Origin: Halichondria panicea
Lineage: Eukaryota; Porifera; Demospongiae; Suberitida; Halichondriidae
Assembly: GCF_963675165.1 (NCBI RefSeq)
Contig: NC_087384.1
Coordinates: 5,387,182 to 5,451,181 of the forward strand
Direction of reading: 5' to 3'
DNA length: 64,000 bases
A program made the translations under genes and the position numbers. Each line of letters opens with the position of its first letter. The first letter of the stretch is position 1. Of the stretch, positions 1 to 11,617 are shown piece by piece. Under the pieces are notes generated by a model that saw only the letters and a list, made by a program, of their open reading frames with translations, did not search any database and had not been told where the DNA came from.

Positions 1-146
1 AGGCTTCTCTCGGAGTTGTTGATTGCCACTTGACTTCTCTGACGGTGGAATGCCTAAACAGTGCATACAAGTATTATGATTATAAGTATTATATAGTCAT
101 GCTATCTGTAATCCACATGCACCGTCACAGAGTGCATGCTGCTTAC

Positions 147-469
147 TTGCCTGCACAAAGTTCGCACATTTTCTTAGCAACATTTCCAACTTCGAGATCT
201 AAACAGATATCCACAAAGTCCCGATAGGTGGCGAAGGTTGTGCTCATCCATTTTTTGAGCACCAGCTCAGTTTTCTCGCAATAAGACGAATGTGTGGCAT
301 TGATGTCAGAAATGTCACCTGGATTCAAATGCATCTTAGTAGCAAACGCTGTGTAGTATTTAATATGTTTGGATATTTTTTCCAGGTGTACATCCCTACA
401 CTCTAAATTAAGTTGCCAGTCTTGTACTCCAGTCCGTTTCTTCAACCCATGAATTGTGATTTTCTCCAT
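147..469 (-). CDS. Death-domain protein, first coding exon (partial gene)
   Basis: The exon opens with ATG at 469 (MEKITIHGLKKRTGVQDWQL) and runs about 107 codons to a likely donor (GCAA|gtaagc) at 147, so the gene continues left of the window. Residues ~18-105 read as a Death domain: a Trp-containing helix 1, a DISDI pair near the middle, then Leu-rich helices with LKKWM and the TYRDFVDIC segment. Death domains are six-helix adaptor modules of apoptotic and innate immune signalling in the cytosol. Length and helix spacing resemble the first exon of the gene at 38.9-40.4 kb. If splicing is skipped, a stop at 143 gives a 108-residue Death-domain-only protein. The domain call is fairly sure; the rest of the protein is not visible. 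Confidence 0.6.
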
Positions 470-705
470 TTTGTCAATTTGATAGACTATACTACGCAAC
501 AGTATATAGCTGCAAAGTGACAAAGCATAATTAGAATTTGAGATACCACATCTATAATAATTATAATTGCGGCTATAGCTACCATATACATAAGTGGCAT
601 ATTTATAGTATAAAATTATACTCTGCATGTGCATCAAGTTTTATCAAAAATGTCACATGACTATAATTGCGTTTATATACCATAATTATATAATTATATA
701 GCATG

Positions 706-1412
706 TAGGGCAGGTGGAAACGAATGAAACAGGAAAGCTGAAAACTGAAAGGAAACGGGAAATGGTCGTCATGCAGTATGTTTTTGTGCAAATTGTAAAT
801 TTTATTTTATGATGACACAATAGTGAGTGATAACTGATAACAAGATAAGTCCACACTCTGGGAGTAAAAATGCTGATAGATGGAACCTTGTTTAGAGAAA
901 ACATAAGTCAACCACTACAATGTACACAGTGGGACTATACTATAAACAGGCAATGAACGATAGACAATGTTAAAAGAATTAACACAACTGGCAATACACA
1001 CTTATTATACACGCTAGCAATGGGCGAATGGTCTAGCTCTCAGTAAAGAGGGGGATAACTCACTCCGCATGTGTATCTGGCTCCTATAGAGGACCTCTCT
1101 CTCTTCCATCAGCATGGCCTGGACATAATTATAGTTGGCCGCCCGGACGCAGAATCACACAATGCAGTTGGCTAGTGCATTGTATAGTGAAACCTGTCTG
1201 CCCTAGGTCATCCTCTATAACACAGAGAGCTGAGCCAGGTTAATGGGCCCTCCAGAAGTCTTTCCACAAAAATTAACTACATGTATAGCTAACTTTGATT
1301 TGCTAAAACACAGTTACACACTGGCAACCATTTCCCATTTCCTCTTCAGTTTTCGGCTTAAGTTTATAATTCAGCTTTACAGTTTCCGTTTCATTCGTTT
1401 CCACCTGCCCTA
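706..1412. repeat. TIR element of ~700 bp (GGGCAGGTGGAAACGAATG ends)
   Basis: The left end (706-765) and right end (about 1328-1412) are inverted copies: GGGCAGGTGGAAACGAATGA on the left and its reverse complement near 1390-1410, with further imperfect pairing of purine-rich sequence inside. No ORF of note lies between, so this looks like a non-autonomous DNA transposon. It lies just upstream of the Death-domain gene start at 469. Confidence 0.55.
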
Positions 1413-1414
1413 GC

Positions 1415-1642
1415 GTGTATATTTCGAGGGTATAAATGTTCGCGGTTTTTATAATTAAGCACGTAAAGGCCCTTGACCACAATCTATACTACCGGGCCAT
1501 GTACTGCGAACATTTATACCACAAATTTAATATCGCATACATGCATGCTGGGTGCAGAAAGGCTGCTATTCCGCGAAATTGAAACCTTCGTAACGGTCAT
1601 TCCGCGAAAGTTTATACATTATACCCTCGAAATATATAGACT
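1415..1642. repeat. Short TIR element
   Basis: TATTTCGAGGGTATAAATG near 1418 is answered by an inverted match ending near 1642 (CATTATACCCTCGAAATATA). The interior holds a motif (AAAGGCCCTTGACCA) that recurs near 16.1 kb, so it is dispersed repeat sequence. No gene is visible. Confidence 0.4.
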
Positions 1643-1830
1643 ACCCGCTATACGACATAGTCAACCTCATTAATCAGTTGTACAGCCTGATTGTAGATCT
1701 ACATAGTGACTTTTATATGTAAGTCTCTGCGCTGCATAAACACATTATGGTTATTAGATACATTATGGTTATATTATTTGTCACTGCCACACAAGGAGGG
1801 GGGGATACAATTTGGAACTGAATTTGACAT

Positions 1831-1976
1831 ACCGTAAAACCTCTATTTAAGGCGACCCCCTCTAAATTAAGCGACACTTGGACATTTTACCCATATAAAT
1901 TCTTTTTTATGTGTACATTAAAACTCTACTTTTGCAAAACGTTAAAAGTGTCGCTTTAAATCGAGGTTTTACGGTT
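1831..1976. repeat. MITE, ACCGTAAAACCTC ends
   Basis: Starts TACCGTAAAACCTC and ends GAGGTTTTACGGTTA, with the inner arms also pairing (AAGCGACACTT against AAGTGTCGCTT). About 145 bp, non-coding. Confidence 0.65.
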
Positions 1977-2405
1977 AAAAATGATCACAACTTCTGTAGT
2001 CTACTGTTACAGCTATATAATTATAGCACTCACCTTATTATAACTCTACGCTGCTAGACTCCAGTTTAATACAATTATATCATGTATTATTGAAGAGACT
2101 AGACACGTAGCTAGTACATATATGTACCCCAGCTTGCTTGATAAACCTTGGTCTACAATGTATGGATAAACAAAGCGATCATTCCTGACACACCTACTTT
2201 TTGGTGATTTGCACTTGTATAATTATCATCTAGACTCAGTTTCTGTCTAACTCTTCAATCTATGGTCACACCCACTATGCAATTGATATTGATTGGTTTT
2301 TATATTGCCAATAGTTCCATTGCATGGTATATATAGTGACTCCTATCCATAATAATATGCTATTACTTTCTAGTTTTATGGTTCCATTTTCCTCAGAACA
2401 GTTTG
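1977..2405. other. AT-rich spacer
   Basis: No gene, RNA or clear repeat pair is seen here; only AT-rich sequence between a MITE and the membrane-protein fragment. Confidence 0.5.
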
Positions 2406-2770
2406 TTACCGATATTTTTGTTGCAAGACTGGCTCACAGTTACACTTGCACTCGATCGAGGACTGAATTGGCTTGAGTCGAATAGGGCATGTGCACAAGG
2501 GAAAAGAAACAGTAAAAAGTTGTTTTGAAATGCCCAAATTGATGCATGCCATGGACCCTCTGCATACATAGAGTTCCACTTGAGCATAGCTGTCTTGTGA
2601 GAATACATTGTATATATACTCTAATTCTGTGAACTGATTGCCAACTCTTTGTTCAGCCTGTCCTTCTTTGAGACGACTAACTCCACTTTCAGTGATAACA
2701 GTACCTCGAATCGTGGCATTCAATGGATTTCCAACTTGGTCTACAGCCATTACGATGTCCCTTTGTAACA
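2406..2770 (-). pseudogene. Ectodomain fragment of a Cys-rich multi-pass membrane family
   Basis: An open reading frame on the minus strand contains VDQVGNPLNATIRGTV, then LKEGQAEQRVGNQFTELEY, then a Cys-rich tail with CTCPIRLKPI and CKCNCE. From memory, this order (beta-rich stretch with GNP.NATI, then LK.GQAEQR, then CTCP and C.C repeats) matches the extracellular part of large sponge membrane proteins whose C-terminal half looks like the intact gene at 57.7-59.7 kb. No signal peptide, membrane segments or continuation are found beside it. Small disruptions are possible around YVCRGSMACINLGIS, where related proteins read through smoothly. Best taken as an orphan exon or relic; the family assignment is from memory. 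Confidence 0.45.
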
Positions 2771-2792
2771 TGTACATATAGTTGCAAATCAA

Positions 2793-3236
2793 TTGAAATC
2801 TGAAGAAAATCTATACCAATATAATTTTTATGAGTTTGAATGTATGGAAATTAATCTTCTGCGCATGTACGTGCCAAAAAATTAAGATCACCAGAGAGAT
2901 TGTGAATTAAGATCACCTGATTGTGATGAATCCATATAAATGCATGGATTGTGAAATATAATAATGTGGAAAGGAAGCATATTTGTTGTACAAAGAAAGA
3001 TGGTGTTGTGTAAAGAATAGTAATTTCTAAACAATGATACTTTTTATATTATGCAACGTTTGGCGCCCCATAGTCCTGACCCGGCTAGCTACACTTGCCA
3101 ATCTCTTTTAATATGTTGGGTTTTGTAGGGAAGGGTCCTAACAATTCTAAAATGAGCCTAGCTATAGTCGTTTGCCATCTGGCTGATTGTTGTGAAGTTT
3201 TAATTATATATTTTTACTGCGATGCTTCCTTTTCAG
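2793..3236. other. Non-coding stretch ahead of the 3.2-kb gene
   Basis: AT-rich, with no convincing coding sequence. A polypyrimidine run and CAG at 3236 look like a splice acceptor for the exon that follows, so part of this may be an intron whose first exon is not recognisable. Confidence 0.35.
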
Positions 3237-3246
3237 TGCTGTGGAA

Positions 3247-4037
3247 ATGGACAAACCAACATATAAAGAGTTACTGAAACTATTGGAGCAAGCAGAAGCT
3301 TATTGTTGGAACACAACTGTCCACTGCTGAGTTCTTGATGGCTAAATTCTCCGAACTTTACCTGGGCATAAAAGTAAGCAGACCAGGCCGTTTCTTGGAG
3401 ACAGTTAGAAGGATTAATGCACCTATTAAGAGTGGAAAACTACAAGTAGATGAACAGAGTCTGTACTTGGAAAGAGAATGGATTCCCAGAATTTGCAATC
3501 CAAGCAAAGGTTAGGTTTGTCACCAGTTAAATAGTGTACTTGCCTATCAAAATTATGATGTAGTTTTGTTATCTCTTAATTAGGTCCTGTGACGTTTCCT
3601 GCTGAACTCATGAATTATGGCCTTACATTGGAGCTACTCGATGATGCTATCATGGCAGAATCAGAATGGACCCTCCGTGGAATTCCAAACATTGAATTTT
3701 ACAGAAAGTTGCACAATTTCCTCAAGAAGTGGAGCAAGACTCAGTCCTTGACAAAAACGTGCATTGGAAAGTTCTATCTCTCTATTGACGTGCACCTACA
3801 GGAAAAAGGGAGCACACCTTACAACACGTACAGGTTCATCGACCAGTTGCAATCCTCCAATATTCCAGATACGTCACTCATGTCGTACGGGTCAGGCAAA
3901 AAACTTTGCAAGGTGAGATCCATAAGCAGCAAGGCGAGATTCATAAGCAGCAAGCCGAGATCAAAGAATTGAAAAGTAAACTTCCACCAACCCATGAGAT
4001 CAACTATCAAAGATTTAGTCTAGAAACTAGGAATTGA
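3247..4037 (+). pseudogene. Frameshifted two-exon gene with coiled-coil tail, function unknown
   Basis: An acceptor-like CAG at 3236 precedes ATG at 3247 (MDKPTYKELLKLLEQAEAY), which soon hits TGA. One base away the frame stays open through ELYLGIKVSRPGRFLETVRR to a donor at 3511 (AGCAAAG|gttagg). The second exon (3585 on) continues in phase (PVTFPAELMNYGLTLELL). Near 3898 an A6 run marks a second break: one frame ends at 3972, the other carries two copies of GEIHKQQ followed by AEIKELKSK and a stop near 4037, a good heptad coiled coil. Two frame breaks suggest a pseudogene, though the second sits on a homopolymer and could be an assembly error. No family was recognised. Confidence 0.45.
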
Positions 4038-4039
4038 TT

Positions 4040-4993
4040 TATTTAGGACTAATGCCTAGCTGGGGCAGGAGCCACCAGAGTTAGTTGTGTTCAGTATCTT
4101 AATGTTTGTTATTACAGTGTGATGCTGTCTACTTAACTTAATTAATTATTGCAGAATTGATTATTGTAATGTTTTATTCTGACTGTCATTATAAAAAATA
4201 CTATCAATGTCGTTCGTTGACTAAATAACACACATTGAATAAGTAAAAAGCACATGTAGATTATTTTACGTCTTTCTTGCGTGTGAATTGAAAGTTCAAA
4301 AACTTCCACGCCTCTAGACTCTATATTATTACGTATATCCTCCTTTAATTAGATCAAAGTATTTTCTCCGTCGTAAACAATCTCGTGCATGTTGGTATTA
4401 TCATTATCATTTATAATATGAAAGCACAGAACCACGAAACAGTTTTTCCAGCAGTCGAGAAACTCCACTAAAGTTCTATAAAAAAATTATCCGCCCCCAC
4501 CTTGCATGAATATGCATCTCGGTATGGAGCACATAGCTACTTAGAGAAAAAAATAAAACGTATTGAAGATGTTCAAAAAATATGCACTGCGAGCCTGCAC
4601 AAAGTCATGGAGCACAAACTATGAATCACACTACTATAGTCTCATGCAATATGGCTGCATGTTCGCCGTAACGTATCACGCCTATATAATTTATATGTCT
4701 ACTCTTTTTAAGAAAATTTCAGGGGATGTGCTCTTTGAATCTCCATCATTCGAGCAAGTATATACCACCAATACCCGCACAGATACCTGAATACCCAACA
4801 ATCATCTGTCCAGTTTGCTAAGACACACCAGTTTCAGTCTTCTTTTTTCTTAGGTACTATCACAGCCTGGAATGGAATAGCCTGAATTTTAATGTGGATG
4901 GGATTTCACTACAAATTTTAAAATTATCTCTCTGGCGTACTCTTTTGTGTATTAACTATACTGTTCTCTGTTTGTGTATTATAGTATCAGGTC
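4040..4993. other. AT-rich intergenic DNA
   Basis: No supported gene. A 75-codon ORF at 4563-4790 has the skewed composition of chance ORFs and no partner exons. Confidence 0.5.
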
Positions 4994-5552
4994 TAGGGGT
5001 TGGTAGATTATGCTCGAGATATTACCTATTATGCTATTCTTTTATGCTGAAGTAAACAGCCTATATTATTATTCTTTTCAAATTGCCTGTTATTCTTTTC
5101 AAATCGCCCATTATTCCCACATTATTCCCCCAAAGCACAACATAATAATTTTATAGGCCCCATGTCGTCGCATAAGTAACATCAAACTATAAATAATCGC
5201 CACGTGACTCTATCTATTACAGTGGAACCTCCGAATAAAGGACACTTTGGGAGCAGAGCTTTTGCCCTTTTCGGAGGTTATCCTCTGGTGGGAGGTTAAT
5301 TCACTATTTATAGCCACCAAGGAATTTTATAATAGTATGTTCATGTATTGTCTGTATGGAACCTATTTCTTGTAACACTATAATATAGAATTGCAAGGAG
5401 GTAATCTAACCACCAGCAATTCTATACTATGACTCGTACTGACCTGTATTTCTGTGAAAGTTATAAATGTGCCTATTATGCCAGCATAATTCTCACCAAA
5501 AGAATGTACCTATTATGCTCAAAATTATGCTAGCATAATCTACCAACCCCTA
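4994..5552. repeat. TIR element of ~560 bp (AGGGGTTGGTAGATTATGC ends)
   Basis: TAGGGGTTGGTAGATTATGC at 4994 is matched by GCATAATCTACCAACCCCTA ending at 5552, a near-perfect 20-bp TIR with TA at both outer edges. The interior repeats the words TATTATGC and GCATAAT many times and contains a partial CAGTGGAACCTC-type MITE near 5219. Non-autonomous; no transposase. Confidence 0.7.
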
Positions 5553-6164
5553 ATCAGGTCTCAGAGTAGTACTAGCTTACATTTTATAGCTATTTTTTGT
5601 TGACCTCTGCACAAATTTGTTGAAAAAAAAGAAACCATATTTCTCTCCTCACCAGATTCAAGTATAAACTTAGAATGAATCATGCACTTGATGGAAGAGT
5701 TGGTGGTGAAGGATCATGATTGGGATTATCAGCAATCAGCCATTCACTACGTCAACAATGCATGGTCGTTGTTTTCGTATTTTAGAAATACAATGTTTAG
5801 TGCTTGTTTTTCGATAAGATTGCTTCATAGCCTCTTTACACATTGCTTTTATTAATCTTCCTTGTATTCCTCAACTACTTGTTTTCTTCGTTTCACTGCT
5901 AGTTTTGTGATGGCATCTTGGTTTACTGATATAAGGCCGTCATAAGTTAGATAGTCATTCATGATAATTATAGATTCACATAATTATATCGTTATTTCGT
6001 CTTAGGCGTTTTAATCAGTTTTAGCCTCTTCAACTGCTGGTTCTGGTTCCCAATAGATTCCTCCAGGAAACTCATAATTTTTAACTTTTCTTTCATCTTG
6101 GTGGCTCCAGCTTGAGTAGAGAACAGAAACATACCTAGCCTCGATTCCAGGCCGCGAAGAAAAG
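5553..6164. other. Spacer left of the duplicated region
   Basis: Unique sequence up to about 6165, where similarity to 33.06 kb and 43.49 kb begins. A lysine-rich minus-strand ORF (5992-6174) could be a terminal coiled-coil exon, but no upstream exon was found. Confidence 0.35.
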
Positions 6165-6779
6165 CATGCAGCATATAGGTGATTATTCATAATTATACTA
6201 TAATTATACATTGCAGAAATTAATTCACGTATCAGTTCACATTATAAACGTTCAGTAAGGAGATCCGTTGAGGATGTGAGCAATCTTGAATGCATCTCCC
6301 AGAAACTCCTCGAAATCTCTCAACAGTTCCCCAGTGGTCCAATTGCATGGCTCCCTCAGCTCTCCCCCAGGCAGTCGCACTCCTTCGATCCCCTCCATGT
6401 AGTAGTACTTGTCTCGTGAGGGGTGGGTGTCACTAATATTTCTTGGGAATATCTTCTGACCCCAAAGCTGCCAAGAATTAGTATATTGCCACTGTAACAG
6501 TCAGTTATGTACTATACTGTCATAAAGTTATAATTATGTGGTGAAATTGACTTATTATCAAATATGTGGCCGCGGCTACTAAATGTTTCATTTTGCTGGC
6601 AGAGGAGGCTACAATTCGAGAGGCCATTATTCAAGAGCAGCGTTTATTAGCCCCAGCTAATTCAACAACCTTTAGTTTATCATTAAAAGTTATTTTCACC
6701 TGCATAAACTCGAACTTTTCCATGAACAAGTATTTGTGAAGCACTAACAAGCTGCTACCTATTTACATGTAGCTATAGC

Positions 6780-7155
6780 TGCTAAGCACCGCGGGTGCTG
6801 ATGCCTCAGTGTGCCATAACATAAAGTTACTAATAGCTATATATACACATTATTATCATGATGAACATTTCTGAGAGAACTCAAATAGTGGACAAGTTTT
6901 TCTACGCACTCCTCCGAAAAGACTGCAATATGGCATTCGAAGTAAGCTAAACTAGGCATAACTCGAGAACGAAGCATTATTTTGCAAATCCACACATTAA
7001 AATCCAAGAAAACGTGACTAGAAGCCTATAGAAACTCTTAGTTGCACCTCATTGATCCTTGAGCAGCTGCATGTATAGCAGTCTACACAGACAGACACAC
7101 ACACAAACACACTACTGTATACCTCGGTTGTGCATGCGCACTGAGGCATAAATAT
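6780..7155. repeat. Dispersed element, ATGCCTCGGTG/CACCGAGGCAT ends
   Basis: Begins near GCACCGCGGGTGCTGATG and ends in a (CA)n stretch followed by CCTCG..TGCGCATGCGCAC.GAGGCATAA. Related copies occur at about 33650-34215, 38060-38990, 44090-44645 and 56945-57290, and an inverted end near 15480-15535. Ends ATGCCTC and GAGGCAT are inverted, so I class it as a MITE-like family of up to ~0.9 kb. It lies in the last intron of DD-R copy 1. Confidence 0.6.
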
Positions 7156-7323
7156 GGCTTCCACGTGCAGAAATTATAGAGTCAAAGTTCAAAGCAGCTA
7201 CTAAATGTTTCATTTTACTGGCAAATGAGGCTGCTATATACTATTTGAGAGCGGCTTTTATACAAGAGCGGCCTCTAATCAAGCATGTACGGTTACCGCT
7301 TAATCATACGTACAGTGTGCATC

Positions 7324-7557
7324 TACCGTATAGCGAGAAATTTTCGCTACCGTATAGCATGTAATTTTCGTGGGGCAAAATATTCGTGGTTTTCGTGGTT
7401 GGAGCTCTGACCACGAATATTTTACCCACGAATGAAGCGACCTTGCCTACCTTTACCTACAGTGCAAGCTCCAACCACGAAAATATTACCCACGAAATGT
7501 CTCAATATTGCTGAACCACAAATATTTTGTCCCCCGAAAATTACCCGCTATACGGTA
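7324..7557. repeat. MITE, TACCGTATAGCGG family
   Basis: Left end TACCGTATAGCGAGAAATTT and right end CGCTATACGGTA flank a palindromic interior rich in TTTTCG and CGAAAA words. Relatives occur in this window near 10340-10545, 34370-34560, 44810-45000 and 47670-47880, and a variant (CCGTATATAGTG..CGCTATATGGTA) near 8025, 34850 and 45315. Confidence 0.65.
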
Positions 7558-10500
7558 TTTGGCTCCAGAGCGCTCAGCAAAAATTTTTATGGGTCTAATA
7601 TTCGCATTTCAATCCCAGGAAACCACACCCATTAATAGCTTGGGAGTTTTAATTTTCGTGTCTTTTGTTAGCCCTCGAAAAATGGGCACCTCACGAACAT
7701 TTCCCACTAACTGTACATGCTAATTTCAAGCACATCAATTATACATGCATGTAACTGCATGTATTATAGGTTGTGCTTTAATGACACACACCATGCCATG
7801 ATGCACTATAGTGAATGGTGTATGTAATATTAAGCTGTTCCAGTAGATATACAGGAATTCTCAACATACCTCGACTTCTTTTCGTGAGTAGTCAAACTCA
7901 GGAATGTCCACTCCTTCATTCAGTGGGGCAGAGTTAACCTTCACAGTAACATTCTTGTCAGAGTCAAAGACGTCAACATCATACTGGGCCAAAATCCACC
8001 TACATTTTGAAAGAAAGGTATAATATACTCCCGTATATAGTGCAAATTTGAGACACTTAAATTTCGTGGATTGGCCTCTAAAAGTATTTTGTTGATAAAT
8101 TTCGAATTTCAATATTTTGAAATTTCGTGGGTTGACTGGCTGCTTACTGAAAGCCACGCCTTAATCTTTGCAAGTTATAGCAGATAATTCTAATTGAAGA
8201 ACAATTTGTGTGGAATTAATTTTCATGTAGGACTCACTGCTAACCCACGAAAACAGTGAAAATTAAGCCCCTCGAAAATTTCACGCTATATGGTATTAAT
8301 TATTTATTATGGAGCACCTCCAAAAATTATGTGAACTTTACGCGTACTTTTTTCTGGCTTCCATTTATATTGCCTTTGCACTCGCTGACGAATGTACTGG
8401 ACTTTCCAAGAGCTCTCATTGTTTAGAAACGATCCACGAAGAATGACGTGAAGTCTTCTACCGGGACTGTACAAGGGTTATCACATGACCAACATGCATG
8501 TTCTATACATGTAGGTATATAACTCACAGTCTGCACAGAGACTTATAGTAATGGCTTGTGCCATCTGATACGGTTTACTGTTTTGGTGCTCAGCCAGCAA
8601 GATGCATTCGGTACATTCAGATATCCTGAAGTCATACTTGCTGAAGAGAAAAAATGACTGATTGAAAATAAATACCAATCTGATAATACTTACTGTCCTG
8701 GTAAACCAATATTTAACTTTGCTCAATTCTCAAACTTTCGCTTTCTGTACACAGCATCCAGATAAAACACATCACCACCTTCATACGTAGCGATGACAGC
8801 TGAGTAGATTCCTTCATCTTTACCCTCCACTATGAACTTCAAGGTCATTCTGGTGAGCACTTCTTTACCGAGCAGCTCCCTCCCAGCAAACAGTCGCCCA
8901 ATATCAGCTTCTGTCACTCTGGGTGGTAAGGCAAGCAAAAAAAATTCAAAATGCATGTTTTTGCATCTTATTGGGTGTTGAAAGCAGAAAGTACCTTTTT
9001 TCTGGATTTATTTTCCAGTACAACTGCCCAAATCTGTCCAAAAAATGTTCGTTTGGATCAGATTACAGTGGCATTTATGTCCGTTTATAATATGTTACCT
9101 TGCTTCAAGTCCAACCTTGAAGTCACCTTTACTGGTACTCTTTTCGATGCTTTTAAAGAAATCTGCCAAGCTGTTGGGACGTGTATTCTGTAAGAGGTGT
9201 GACAAATTACCTATCCTCGCTGCTGCTGATCTGTGTGTGTTTGCATGTGGGGGGTGGTGGTATAGATGCAGGGTTTGCATTCAGGTACTAGTTGGGGTCC
9301 ATAGCTGGCAATTTTACACAGTTGACCTTTTTTTAGCAAGTTACTTTTCTTATTTCCCCCCTCTACTCAAAATCCTGTATGACACCCTGAGATGCATGCT
9401 GTACATCATATACCTCATCACACATTATACATCACATATATTATGTATAATAGAGTATAGGATTCATAATGATAATACCTTTCAGTAATTGGTTGTACTG
9501 ATTTATCTTCAAGGACGTAGTATTCTAGTCCACGTTTAAGTAGATATAATATTTGTTGGCATTGCATATCAATTTTCTTGGCAGTGATGCGAGTATTTGA
9601 AGCAGCACTTGAGAAGCTATTATTCACGGATACCTATAAATGTAACAGATATCTTTTTAGGATAGACTTATCGCATGCATGACTGTATAACTATGTATAG
9701 ATTCTACACAGCAATAAAGTGCATGAATTGCATGCATATAATTATGTATGAAGCAGTCATAATGACAATTGTGCATATATATATATACCCTTGGATCTAT
9801 CCAGAAGTACTTCTTTTCAAGACTACTAGCTAGAGTGATCTCCTTCATTTCAAACAGAGCAACGGTGACATCCTTCCAGCAAGCATCACGCTTGTTCCTC
9901 AACCATTTATCAAAAGCCTCTTGCTTTTGTCGCTCAATATCATGGAAAATTCTTCTCTATCTTATCGTTTTCAAACTTTTTCACTCCCAAGTTAATCATG
10001 AGCAACTGCTATGTAACGATAGACTCGAGTTCTTGCAGCAGATTCTTCAGTACAGGCTTTGACTTCATATGTGGCTTTTCTGTGAGTATAATTATTAACA
10101 TTAAAGAAGTCTTTCTTGTCAGACCTATAACACAACTCTGAACATGTGTATCATGACGTTCACAGAGATATATTTTCAAGCTCAGAGTAAAATACGGACC
10201 AAAAAGTCAATATTTTAACTCTGTCTGCACGGGTGAAACTGGCTTTACAAGTATATTTAAGTCTTGATCTACATCAAACGTGTATTCTTCTGTATAATCA
10301 TGCTTCGAGGTGCACTCCCCGTGACTGTGAGCTCAGAGGTACCGTATAGCAAGAAATTTCGCTATTGGTTCCAGAGCCCTCAGTAGAAATTTTCGTGGGT
10401 TTTAATATTCGTGTTTTAATGTCAGGAAACCATGGCTTTGTATGTGAAATACCGGTAGTTTTAAACTTTCGCGTCTTCTGCATGTCTGCCCTCGAAAAAT

Positions 10501-10719
10501 GCGAAATTTTGCACCTCACAAATTTCCCGCTGTTCAATATCTTCCTCTGAGATATTTACGGTTGCTGGTTAAGCTAATGATATAGGGTGCATGGAAAAGC
10601 AAAACGGAAACAGAGCTGTCTAAAGTTAATTAAGGACCATTACCATTCATTCTGTGTTTTATGACAACAATGAATAAATGAACATGAAAGCATAGAGAAC
10701 ATTGACTTATTCAAATGCA

Positions 10720-11375
10720 GCCACTCGCTATTCCGTATACTGGTTAGTTCTGGCTATCCCAAACTAGGTTTTTAATTTTACGGTTAGATATAATGTGACG
10801 TTTTGGATATGGTTTGGCAGGTTAATCCGGTCACTCTTATATAGGACAGTGCCATTTGGCCGGAATAGCTAGGTGGCTGCATTTCAGAAAAAGCCGCAGC
10901 TAATTAAAAAGTGACCCTACCTCGAATCTAACGACTAATTTTGCGGTTCTGTCTTGAGGATAATGACTCATTATGCTCTCTATTTTTTCCAATTTTATCT
11001 ACAAACTATACATGCACTCAAAACGTCATTATCCAGCCGTATTAAAATTGCACTAAAAGCCTAGTTTGGGGCAGCAGGAACTGAAACAGAATAGCGAGTA
11101 GTTATACATTTCAGTGTGTGCAATAAAGATCAATTAAGCTAGCAATCTGTGCCAAACGAAACGACCGGTAATCGAGGTGACTATACTTCAAGAGAGCCGG
11201 AGTCTATACATACTGTAAATAGAGAGCATAATGATTCATTATCCCCAAACGGAATCGCAAAATTATAGTCATTAGATTCAAGGTATAGGGTTGCTTTTAA
11301 GCCGCGGCTATTTTCTGAAATGCAGCACTTCGCTATTCTGCACTGTCCCAAGGGTGACCGGATTAACGAGAGAGT
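10720..11375. repeat. Long foldback element in first intron of DD-R copy 1
   Basis: The left half (CTCGCTATTCCG, GGTTAATCCGGTCAC, AAGCCGCAGC, ATAATGACTCATTATGCTCTC) is repeated inverted in the right half (GAGAGCATAATGATTCATTAT, AAGCCGCGGC, GACCGGATTAACGAGAG). Equivalent blocks lie at ~37020-37980 and ~48480-49000, partly carried along by the segmental duplication. No ORF. Confidence 0.6.
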
Positions 11376-11617
11376 CTGTATAAGTTAACATACCACCTAT
11401 AGATGTGCACGGAGGAATATACATGTAACTCTTCTGTGCATGATACCTCTGTGACCGTGATACGCAGGTTGTCTTATGGACTTGGTGTCTGAATTTTGTG
11501 AATTTTGTAGGTTTGGCTTGCCCATAAACATAAACATGCAGAATTGAAGATCTACCAACCTTCATGCTCATTGCTGACAGCTCTTCTTGTTACTCCAGCT
11601 CCCTGAGGGCTTGCCAT

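Larger units (their letters stand above)
6252..11617 (-). pseudogene. DD-R copy 1: decayed Death-domain gene
   Basis: All exons known from copy 2 (33131-36971) are present in order: first exon 11560-11617 (ATG, MASPQGAGVTRRAVSNEHE), Death-domain exon ~9789-10079, then exons near 9480-9627, 9110-9190, 8698-8920, 8535-8640, 8350-8470, 7870-8000 and last exon 6252-6467. It is broken. A 2-base loss near 9945 shifts the Death domain. CGA has become TGA at 8723-8725 in the exon that ends GLPG. The A-run at the ~8350 exon end is one base shorter than in copies 2 and 3. It is more diverged than copies 2 and 3 are from each other, so it is the older duplicate. TIR elements sit in its introns (7324-7557, ~8025-8296, ~10340-10545, ~10720-11375). 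Its value is that it preserves the first exon missing from copy 2. Confidence 0.7.

Noticed and set aside
5992-6174. Possible coiled-coil terminal exon
   Set aside because: Lysine-rich and helical-looking, but no upstream exon, and two overlapping frames are equally open.
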